From contig NC_079882.1 in the NCBI RefSeq assembly GCF_029227915.1, forward strand, positions 26,603,001 to 26,667,000: a stretch of DNA of 64,000 nt. Reading direction: 5' to 3'. This DNA is from Hydractinia symbiolongicarpus (lineage: Eukaryota; Cnidaria; Hydrozoa; Anthoathecata; Hydractiniidae). Shown here piece after piece: positions 52,575 to 63,800 of this stretch; within the stretch, counting starts at the first letter, position 1; each line of letters starts with the position of its first letter. The notes beneath the pieces are model-generated. The model made no database searches, had not been told where the DNA came from, and worked only from the letters and a program-made list of their open reading frames with translations. Both the position numbers and the translations under genes were made by a program.

Positions 52575-55500
52575 CTATCGGCTACATCGCGGATTACCAG
52601 TGTTGAATGTGATGCCAGGTGGGCACGTTAGTTCCCGCGTGAGTTGACTTTTACACTCATAAAAATCATTAAGTGCTACTGTGCCAGTGTTTGCGTAGCG
52701 ACCGTCTGTTCTTCCGTCGCAGAAGTTGACAGCTAAAAATTAAAAGTGATGGCTAATCAGTAGTTCAATCGTTAAGGAAATACAGTACGATATGCTAGAA
52801 AATGCTGGTACTTTGTTAAAAATTGCTGATTTTTTTCTTGCGCCACTATTTAAGCTCCCGTGCCGAGGATGTATAGTTTATGCAAAGCAGAAAATTCCAA
52901 CCAATGCTCGGCCAACCCGACACAAAATTAAAGATGGAAATAAAGGTTATTTTGGCGGAGAATTCTTGATTAGGATTTATTTTTATTATCTTTTGGTGGA
53001 ACTTACGTCCTCAAAATTTATCCTAACAAATTGATGAATGAAAGCAATTTGCAAACATATACTGTCAGAAATAAGGCCACGGAAAGGAATTTTCCCTGCA
53101 GAATCTCCTGCCTGTTTTAAGCTACTTAAAGTTTTGAGTGCCTGAGTGACATTGTAATGTGTATGTATTTGTCACAAGTGAAGTACTCACCTCCAGCTCC
53201 ACATGGGTACAATCTGCTTTCAACACAATATCCAGTAAAGGGATGATACACGGTACCGCTCGGACAGAATCCTATTCTTTCCACATTTCTACCGCAGCAT
53301 ATGTAATAGGATGTACAATTTGATGCATATACACCGTCCGCTTTTGTTGCACATACACCAACTAAAAGGAGAGTGAAGATTCAAGAAACCAGTACAATGT
53401 TGTTTGTACCCTATTCCTTCGTATCTCACGATCCACCTTTTGACCAATGAAAAAAATGATTTAATTTTCTCTGTTGTCGGAAAAATGTCGCTGCTTGTTT
53501 GCAGACAGGTTTTTGAGTTTTTTAATGATTGGAGTCCGGTTCCATTTTCACTTATATTATTTCTTAAAAATTATTCAAGCATGATAACATTAAGTTTTTT
53601 CAAATGCAAACGAATGGGGTTAAAAATGTTTATTTTTATGATGTGATGCTGTTTTGAACCACTCGGTCGTATCCATCATTTTTGTAGAAGGAGGGATTTA
53701 AAAATTAACAGAAATATTTAGGAAAATATATACCTCTAGGTAATGATAACATCCATCTACCATTCACTTGCGGCTGTCTAATATTGCTTGCGTCAGTCAG
53801 CCGAACAATCTCAGCGGTGCCTGTGTTTGGAAGAGGAAAGTATCGGTATTGGTCGCTAGTTGATGTCGGCAAGTACCACCCAGCCTGTTGTTACAGAGAA
53901 GAGAAAGTTTTTTTTAAGCATACATGAAACAGTAATTTTATTATATTATATTTATTTCATAGGAAAAAACAAAGGAAGGAAAAATATAAAACAATAATCA
54001 TTTCCTCAATATTTTCTTTATTATTCCCGCATCTCTGCTACACAAGCCTCGTTAGTAAACCCGCTTTCTGGAACGGGTTAAACAATAATCCTGCCTTTCT
54101 GATGATCCCGCATGCGGGGTTGTTGTAAATTACATAAGTTTGTAACGTGTCTAGTTAATGCAATATTTCCGTCGCACATGTAAGCCAAAGATGGTAGCAG
54201 CGATCACGTGAATTTCACCGCGGGCACTTACGACTTTATTTGAGTTGTTTACAAAGTTTTGATCTTGATATGTCGAAAACAATTTATGCCTCAATGCTGA
54301 GAATTTTGTTTTAATTTGTTAAGCACTAAGTAAAAACCTTCGGAAAAGCACGAAAAGCAAATTTTTGCGATATATTTGGAACTGGACCTTAAAAGCAAAA
54401 CAACACTGTTTTAGTGTTCAAGTGGAGTAGATTTTTATGTGATAAGCTAAGAAGTCGTTTGCATGTACCTAAAGTAAAATTCATACAAAAAGGTTTTACA
54501 TCACAAGTTATACCAAAATAAATTATTAGCCAAAGCGAACTTCACTTCCACATGCAGAAGGACAGTACGTTTTCCTACTATACGTATTACCCAAAATAAA
54601 AAAAATAGCGTTGCACACCGGCATGAAGTTCCACTTCGCCTAAAACGTGTATTCACTTCTTGAGCTCACTTCGGTTACGTGTAACTGGTTCCTTAAAAAT
54701 CTGTAGCATTTGGACGTAAGAGTCTCTTTTGATAATTTTTGCATCTTCTGTTTTATTTATTTATTTTTTTTTATTAATATATTTATATCATTTTTTTTAT
54801 GCAAATGAACATATTGAAAGTAATGCAAATAAATTGCACTCGAAAATGTTTCACGTCACGCTGTGTTAATTAATAACAATATTCTAAGACTAGTCGATAA
54901 GCCCCGTGGAGAAATCCACTGAGGCAGAATAAAAATTTAGATGACGTCAGCAACCCATCCACAAAAAAAATTTAGAATTTTGTTTTCACATTGCCTCTAT
55001 TGTGGAGAGCTTAAGGCGCTGATCAGGAAAATGTATATGATCATGTGCTTTTGATGAGCGGTTATTGAGATAGGAGGGTTTAAAAATTTTGCTGCAACAG
55101 GAATGACCCGTAAAAACAAAATTTTTTTTTGAGAAATTTGTATACCTGCTGCCTTCATTGTATAGGTCTTGAAACGATTATCAAGAAAATGTATAGGATC
55201 GCGTATTTTGGACAAACGGTTGCAGAGATATTAGGATTTGAAGGTTTTTCGATGACGTCATCAACCCGTCCATTCCGAAACGGATTCGGGGACCCAGGTT
55301 TGGGAAAATAACCCAAATTGGTCCTAGGTGGTCCCTAGTTACCCACGCGGTGAAAAATCATTGACGTCGCCACCTCGTTTCCTAGTTATTTGGCCTCAAA
55401 GTTTTAGGTGCACTGTGATGGCTTCATTAATTTAATATAGGATATTGACGTTAAAGTAGTGTTATTTTCGTCGCGCCGTAACGTCAGAAAATTTGACATA

Positions 55501-58500
55501 TTAGAGTTGCATTTTTCGGCAACATCAAAGGAAAATAAAGACATCCACTTTGCCTGTCACAGACACACAGACAGACACACTTAGCGTATTATTATATAGA
55601 CTAGTCGATAAGGCCCGTGGAAAAATCCACTTAGGCAGGATAACAGAGAAAAATAACCGTCATTTAAATTTTGATGACGTCAGCAGAGACATGTCAGAAC
55701 ACAAAACTTTTTTTTTCAGAAATGTGTATGCCTGTTGCCTTCATCGTATAGATCTTGAAACGCTGATCAAGAAAATGTATAGGATCGTGTATTTTTGACA
55801 AACGGTTGGAGAGATATTAGGGTTTGAAGGTTTTTTGATGACGTCATCAACCCGTCCATTCCCGAAACGGATTCAGGGACCCAGGTTTGGGAAACTTACC
55901 CAAATTGGTCAAAGGTGGTCCCTAGTTACCTACGCAGGAGATGACGTCAGTTATTTCCACCCGTTTCCAAGTTATTTAGTCTTAAATTTAAAAGTGCACT
56001 GTAATGGCTTCATTAATTTAATATAGGATATTGACGTTAAAGTAGTGTTATTTTCGTCGCGTCGTAACGTCAGAAAATTTAACATATTAGACATGCATTT
56101 TTCGGTAACATCAAAGGAAAATGATGACATCCACTTTGCCTGTTACAGACACACAAACAGACACACTCTCCGTATTATTATAAGAGACTAGATATGTCAA
56201 GTCCACCTGTGTAATTACACTCATATAATTATTCTTATTGCGATGGTTGCTATCCTTGTTTCCATATGACTCAGGATACAAAAAATATACGTAATATTTC
56301 CGTCTTTTAATTAAAAGGGTATTCTTAGTGAAATAATTTTAATACTAACATGATCATAAGATGATTAATAGTTTAGATTAAAAGGAGGTCCCAATTATTA
56401 CGAGATAGTCAGTAATAGAAAAACGGTAACAACTTACTCGCGCTTGCTTTGTCGATGTGTCTTGACTGCGAGACCACTGCAGCTTATTGTAGTGAAAAAT
56501 CGTATGACCTTGAGTACCATCGGTGCAAACAACCACTTGATAAGTGTTTTCCTGTTGAAAATTTGGATTTGCACGATCAGGTGCATCTCGTATGTAATAC
56601 TTCACGTTCTCCCATGTTGCAACAATGCAATATTGTGCACTGAATGACGAAAATCCCTCCCTCCTGATCAAGATATTAGCAGTTGACAAGTCTGTACTAT
56701 CAGTAGTGAAGCGATAATGAAGGAGGCCATTTGATCGTCTCAAGTCATTATCAGAATAATAGACAGCTATGATATTGCGACCCGTAGTATTTAGTTGCTC
56801 TGGTGAGAAATTATTAAAACTGGATCCAAATGTCAGGTGACCGTTGTAGTTGATCTAAAGTAAAAATTATAACCTGTTACTTGCTAGCAATTTTCATTTC
56901 TTTGTTGTAATCAACTGTGGAAAATATTTGATGCTAAAACGAACGTGTTTTCATTAGTAGCATGGATAGACTATATTGCCATAGTACAGTATATAAAAAC
57001 TAGCCTAGAGGCCTATCGTAATCAAAGAAATGCGAATTGTATTGCAGCTTTTCTGGATTTCATTTCTTTTTTGAAGCGGGATTTCACAAGACGTCTAAAA
57101 ACATATTGCCTATTCGTTCTGGTATTTGGTTATGAAGCGCGTTTTTATAGACTTTTAATAAGTTTAGCAGTTATTACTATCTTATTTGGATTTCATTAAA
57201 CAAGCATAGATTGCCTATTTTTTTGGTAGCATATTTGTTTGAAATAATTTTGTGGGGATCTTATAACCAAGAAAGATAAGTATCGTTTGTTATTTCGCAA
57301 TCAGATATAATCGTCCGCTGTTCGCAATAAGTGAAGCAAGTGGTGTTCTCTTTCTAATCCCATTGCAGATCTATCTTTCCTGTACGTATTACTCGAGGCA
57401 AAAAGTTTCTCGAATTTCGCAATATTTGACTCTTCTCGCAAAAAAAATTATGTCGTAAATTATTTTTGTTGTTGTTTCTGTCTCCTATCTACAATTTCTT
57501 GTCCCCGAAAAAGGGACAAATTTTGTAAATTCCCCACCTCCTTTTCCTCGAAAGTGTGGATCGCGATGAAAAAGATGCTAAGTGGGAACTTGGAGGAAAG
57601 AATACGGAAGGAGAAACAACTCTTTTAATTCTATTGAAACACTGCGTGAGGTTCTAGCAGGTGTCTGTATAGAAACTTAATTTGAAATTTTGGCGGTTGT
57701 GTGACTAAATTATTCGTAAATAACAATTCGCAACTATGATTGGTTATAAAAACAATTAGATAATTTGATGATGAATTTGATAATATTATCAAAACAAGAA
57801 GCCATATTGAAATCGGTAAAATTTCTTTTGTTCTTATGTTAACATAATTAGCGAAGAAGCACATGCTCGACACTTTTGTAAACAAAAAGAAAAAGTTTAT
57901 ATCTCGTTTTAAAACGACGTTCTGTTATAAGAAGTTATTTCTTTAGTTAGAATAAACATTAATCCAGCACACATTTTGTCGGCACTCGTCCGGCGCATAT
58001 CTATCTATATTGTTTTTCATGATCAAAGTGGTATACTCAAGCCTGCAAAAATAGGTTAGTATCATGGTTAAACGCTTATTTCCAAACGTATTGTTGAAGT
58101 TTTTAACAGCAATGTTTACCGACTTATATTAGGCACACTTTCCATACAAATATCACGTGCCTGCAGCGTGTTACAGTCAGATTTCAATAGAAAAAATTAA
58201 CCCCTATTAAAGGAGAATATGGAATTTGATCATTTTTTTGCGAAAAAGACTCGGTCGAGCACCTCACGCACTGATTCTTTTGAAATTAAAAACAATAGAA
58301 AATTCAATACATTAAAAGCATACAGAAATAAAGTTGTTTCTCCTTCCGTATTCTTTCTTCCAAGGTGGGAAGAATACTACTGAAACAGGTAATAATTTAT
58401 GAAATCGCTTTTAATAGTTTTCTCTGCGACATTTGCAACAAAACAAAGTTTCTTGTGAAAGTTTATGCACACAAAAGTTTCGGTGAAAGATGAGTGAAAA

Positions 58501-59858
58501 CAGCTTTTAAGTTGTAAAATGGAACAAGGTTGTATTTCTATTATCAGTGCTATGTTGTTGCGAAATCTGCATATAAAGGCTAACCAATCTCTCTGGTAAA
58601 ACCTGTTTATATTACAGATTTTGCCAAAGAAACCATTAGTTTAGGTATTGTAATTTTAAGTTTATAAATTTTGCATAAGTGAAATAAATGTTCCTTTTAT
58701 GTCATCTTTGCTTAATTACCGTAACTTTGCATAATTACCGTCAAATAAATGCATATTTCCATATCTATCTACTTGTCACTGTTTTTTGCCACTGTTCATT
58801 TTCTAATAACACTTCGCATAAGCAGTTGTATTTTCAGTCGCATTTTGAGGTATGGCGTCTATTTGCGTTAAGAAGATTCTTTACACTCGCATTTACACAT
58901 TGTTTTTTCATAAAAACGTGTAATACATCAAGAAATTCAAAAATGACAGTAGCTTCGAAAAAAGTTCCATTTAATGTTAACAAATCAGTTACTGGAAGTT
59001 TCAGTGCCATTCAGCTTATCAACCTCGTGCCCAGGGACTTTCTCTTTTTGCCTTTTTGAAAAAACTTCTTTATTCAAGTAACTTTGTCATAGGAGCAAAC
59101 CTTGGGGACGAGGATGTCGGTTACCGGTCTAGTGTAATTAGGTAATGTATTATAGGCCATGAACACCCACCTCTACTCCACCCCTCCCATCCCCAACTTT
59201 GACCTGATTAAATTTAATAGGTACAAAATTTGCTGTAAGAATGCTTTGAAAATATTTTATAATATTTATATTTTTATATTTTTTATAATTTTTTTTCGAC
59301 GGACAGAAAGAACAATAGCTAATTGTCCAATTTGATCCTCGCTACAGTTTGATCGTGTATTAGTAATGTGCAAAGTAGTTCTGCTTGAATATGTAAATAA
59401 TTTCTTTCGTACCTTGGGAAACTAATTTAAACTTCTACAATATCGATTTTTAAAACCAACACCATCCCGCAAAAACATACAAAAGCGAAATTTTATTTTG
59501 TAACAAAAAAAAAAGATGTTGATCAACAACTATTTTCTAGATTAGATGAGCGAGCGTTATTCCCTAACCAGAATAAATAAACGGATAAAAATAAAATATA
59601 AATTATTTTACATACGTAAATATTCTTCCCTAAGTTTGCTCCCAATACCATCAAATTTGAAAACGATGATGGTACGATTAGTTGAGCATATGCATCGAGA
59701 AGAGTGGCATTAGAAAACATATTGTGCACGTTGACCGTCCTCTCCGTAGCACTTCCAGTGTAACTAGACCCAAATCGTAGCATATCATTTATCGAAAGTG
59801 TGTTAGATACTTTATAAACAGCGAACATGAAAATGATGTGCAGCAGCTTGACCGCCAT
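52575..59858 (-). CDS. Secreted protein with NIDO domain and two chitin-binding type-2 domains
   Basis: Five exons on the minus strand join in phase to 379 residues: 59616-59858, 56438-56854, 53734-53884, 53191-53361 and 52575-52732. The ATG at 59856-59858 starts a hydrophobic signal peptide (MAVKLLHIIFMFAVYKVSNT). A NIDO domain, as in nidogen and alpha-tectorin, follows over about residues 60-265: NLMVLGANLGKNIY, INYNGHLTFGSSFNNFSPEQ, NIIAVYYSDNDLR and AGWYLPTSTSDQYRYFPLP. Chitin-binding domain 1 (about residues 271-327) has all six cysteines (ADGVYASNCTSYYICC, FCPSGTVYHPFTGYC). Domain 2 (about residues 331-378; FCDGRTDGRYA, NDFYECKSQLTRELTCPPG) has only four, and the protein stops right after the fifth position. 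It is likely an extracellular matrix or perisarc protein (inference). The 2.6-kb third-last intron contains tandem repeats. Confidence 0.87.
54886..56190 (+). repeat. Tandem pair of CTAGTCGATAAG-type interspersed repeats
   Basis: Two copies, about 54886-55595 and 55597-56190, start GACTAGTCGATAAG and GTGGAAAAATCCAC (a short hairpin) and end with a CAGACACAC run followed by GTATTATTATA. They share long blocks such as CAAGAAAATGTATAGGATCG, GATGACGTCATCAACCCGTC and CTTCATTAATTTAATATAGG. Copy 1 also contains a diverged internal duplication of about 170 bases. The head and tail match the short element at 11361-11522. All lie in an intron of the NIDO gene. Confidence 0.75.
57580..58370. repeat. Long inverted repeat with about 600-bp spacer
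   Basis: Bases 57596-57621 and 58332-58357 are exact reverse complements over 26 bp. Outside this, further blocks match in mirrored order (CTTGGAGGAAAG versus CTTGGAAGAAAG; ACTGCGTGAGGTTCT versus CAGTGCGTGAGGTGCT). The arms are 80-115 bp, in the first intron of the NIDO gene, probably the ends of a DNA transposon. Confidence 0.7.
59023..59113. mobile_element. 91-bp MITE
   Basis: The left end CCTCGTGCCCAGGG and the right end, reverse complemented CCTCGTCCCCAAGG, are inverted copies. Its size and ends match the element at 61673-61762. Confidence 0.6.
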
Positions 59859-60847
59859 CTTTGACACTGCTCGACAAAAACAGTAAACTTAGTGTACTTG
59901 TTCGTTCACTTTGGTTTAGTATTACATATTTCTCTAAGCACTCTTTAGCTGAAATAATTTTAAAAGAATTACATTGCCTTGGTTTTATAATAACGCGTTT
60001 TGTGTTTGATTCAATAACGTATAATGGTTTTAATAATACCATTGTGAGCGGTGTAGATTAGTACCTTGTTTCAGTAATCATCTAATTATATACTGAATTT
60101 TGATTTACCATTCTGAGTCAAAAAAATACCATAAGTATTAGTAATAGTATCGTGTTTTGAATAAGGAATCTCGCTTACTTATTCATTGACATGGTGATTT
60201 CAATGTTGTGATTTTATTTTTGTTTGTAGCCTTTTGAGTAACTTTATCTCTACTTGACTCTCTTTATTAAAAGCAACGTTTAGTCTCATCTGGCCTTCTT
60301 AATTTTCGGTGACATTAATAATCAGATTTGTTAATTACAATTATCGTGTCATGATGAAATAAATGACGAAATAAGTAGATGGTTTATGCTCAAGCACTAA
60401 TTGCATAACTATTTTTTAAGGGATGGGAGAAGTTATTACACAAAGTAATATTTTCTCTGTTCGGTTTTCCGAGTTAGGAAAAAGAGTTTCTCGATAAAAA
60501 AAAAATAATCGTTAAAACAGAGAAAGATGTCCCTCTTTACACAAACTTTGCGTCTTAAAATTTATATTAAAATCTTAAAACACACACGAGTTATTAAATA
60601 ATATGTTTTTGTCAGAAAGAAAACATAATATCTCTCAGCAACACCCTTATCAACTCGATCTCGTCTCCAAGACTTTTTTTTCGCTTTTTTATAAATCAAA
60701 AAAAACAAAAAGAATCCCTGGTAATGAAGTTGCTAACAACTATGATTAAGGAAGGTTACCATGGAAATAATGATGGAAATGAAAATTTAATAATAAAAAT
60801 AGCATCGTCATTGCAGTTTTAGATTTAAAATTATCAAAGTCATAGAT
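59859..60847. other. Spacer between the NIDO gene and the glutamate receptor gene
   Basis: It holds the presumed promoter of the NIDO gene and the 3' untranslated region of the receptor gene, both on the minus strand. No gene or repeat recognised. Confidence 0.45.
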
Positions 60848-63800
60848 TTATTGCGAGACGCTTTCCATCTCTACTTCAATACCATCCGCATCTTCATGTT
60901 TTTGGGATGTTTTTCTTTTCGTTTTAAAGCTGTAGTAGACGCGTTCCAGCAGTAGTACAAACAATGAAACGCCATAAGATAGTAACGTAATCACTAACAA
61001 TCCTCCAAAATAACGCCATGGAAATCCCTCCGCTTCATTCTCTTTTGTTTTACAATCTTTTAAAAATATCCACTTGTTCATGAGTTTTTTCATTTTTTGC
61101 GTTTCATGAATATCTAAGATGACTTGGGAAAAAATGTCCCTCCACTTCGAATGCTTTCTCACAGCAAACGCGCTAAACACGGAAACCGATTTCTCTTTGT
61201 ATATTCTTAATTTGGAGCAAAATGGAGGCAGTGTTGTCAAGTATTTTAGGTACGTGTAATCAGCGATGTAGCCATCCAGTTCCCTGTAGCAAAAAAATTA
61301 TTTTACACAGTATTTTCACTTTAAATCCATGTCTCTAATTCTTAATCTGAGTTGGTCTCGCCTACCTATAATATTGTGTAATTAAAGCAACGCAATCATT
61401 TGCTTTGTTTAAGATTAAGAAATTGTCTATTAAATTCTTATATTTATAAGAAATAATCCTTGGGCGTACGTACTTGTTTAAAATTTTTGTCAATGCGACA
61501 ACGTCGTTAGGAACCAAATAATCTTTGAGGAATGAGTAAATTTTCGGTTTCTTCATCATATACAACTGGAAACTTGTATTGTTCATGACGCCAAATTTAA
61601 AATCCGTTGTTGGGTTCTTTATCTAAAATAAACAAATAAATAAATTACCAGAACAGAAAAAGTCATTAAAAACAACCTTGTTCCCAGGGCTCGTTGTTTT
61701 TATATTTTACCATATCCCCGTTCAGAATAAGAGAAAGAGGAAGAGTTCTTGGGTCAAGGTTGATTTATTCTTTGTAAATATTTAGAACACACTTAATAGT
61801 CCCTTCTTTGGGGCCTGCTAAATGGCTTGACGTCCTTGATTTTATCGACTCACAGAGTCGTTATGGCTTGTGGTTATGGAGTTCGCTTCTTAATCACAAG
61901 GTCCGTGGTTCGCTCAACAGCACGGGCATGTTTAGCAAGTGTCTTTACCACAGCTACGGGTTAACCCATGCTATTTGAGTGAAATTGGTTAGGTAATGCC
62001 GGTGTATACTTAATGTGTACATTCCAAACACAGGACCCACATTGATGTGGCTATATCCTGTATAAATAATCGGAATAATCGGAATAATAATAATAATAAA
62101 ATAATAATAATAATAAAATAATAATAATAATAATAATTAATAATCAGCCAATTAAAACTAAGAAGAGTTAACGAGAATTATAAGTTATTACGTTCGGATA
62201 TTTACAGAGAAAGAACTAGTCAGAGCATAAAATAAAAATCCTGCTTTCTTTGAGGGGCTTGGTTTACTTGTACATTGAAAGGAAAAGAGAATTTCCAGAT
62301 AACAAGTTTTTAACATAACTTGTAGTACTTCTGATGTACAATTAGACTCTATAACTACTTGTGAACTTCGAAATTAATTGTCTCATATTTTTGTACATTG
62401 TGGTGTGGTTGATACGTTTTAAAAACAATATTGGTGGTGAAGCTACTACGCTTTTTTGTTTGTTTTAATTAATAACAGGAGAGTCGATTCTACTGGTGTC
62501 TACACGGAATGAATAACAATATTAGTGTGCGTTTCGTTTGGGAATAAATTGAACTCCATTACCTTTTCATCATCCAACCCTCTGAAATCATCAGCATCTT
62601 CGTAGACAATGTTACTTGCTGTCAAGTTTGCTGTGTAGGTACTCATAATGATCGTCATGGCGGTTGCGTACGCTATACATGGAATCCTACTGCCCCATCG
62701 TTTTGGATTTTTACCTCCCATGTCCCGTTGAAAGAGTAATCCTGATAAATATGTAAAAACCTCACGGAACTTGTAACGTTTTTTCATCTTTAAATGCAAC
62801 AAAACATTTTCACAAATGTAAACTAGTAACGAACAAAAGAGAAACGTGATTATGATAAAAATGAGAAGCTCAAATTCCAGGTAATTAAGAAACACCCAAT
62901 TCACCACACTCAGTTGAGGTGTTTTTGTTCTGCGAATTATACCATATGTAGACGCAAGAATCGGTTCAGTAAAGTCAACATACTTTGATCTTTCATATAA
63001 TGTTGTTATACTTTGCAAGCCAATATCAGCCTTGCCAGTATACACATCTTTTATGATGCCTGTCCATGAACCGTTAACAAAACCTCCAAAAGTGTTATCT
63101 TCTACCATGTAAATCTCATAATTGAACTCCACCTTTTTCATAATGTAACTTAAAAACTCAATTATTAGGCCTGTACAACAGGACGTTCTGTATTTTAACT
63201 CTTCCCCTTTCTTTCTTTTAATTGGTATTTTACATAACAAACCTTTTTCACACAAGCCGAACTCTAAAACTCTGGCTGGTATTTCAATCACCAGAGGTTG
63301 GTATAACACTGAAGCAAATCTGATAAAGGGTTTCCCTCTTCCCTTTTGAGATTTCGGAGCATCGTGTTCTGGTTGTTTCGACTTAGAAATACGATATGTT
63401 TGGACTGCATTGTGGATAAAACTGTAAGCTTCATTGTTGGTGAAGTTCAGTTTAATACTAAGAACAGAAGTAAAGATATTCACAAAGTTATATCCATATG
63501 TTCGAAATTTTAAACAACCTAAGAAATGCAAAAACAAGAGACCATTCTTGTACAAATGTATCCTAAACTAGAAAGGAAGCAATTATCAACAATGCTTGAT
63601 TTTTCACAAAGTGTTTTTACACAACAAGCTATATTAAAAGTCTCTAGAATGTTCCTGACATAACTTTATGCTCGTTGATTGTCAAAACAGATGATTATTT
63701 TCTTAATGTTAATATTGTACGACTTACCTAGGAGTATAAATGTTTGCAATTGTCATTCCTGCTATTTCTAAAATGTCTTCTTTCCTTTTAAAATCCATAA

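Noticed and set aside
58688-59059. 123-codon plus-strand frame
   Set aside because: Rich in Phe, Cys and His from AT-rich repeats, and its end runs into the 91-bp MITE. No domain.
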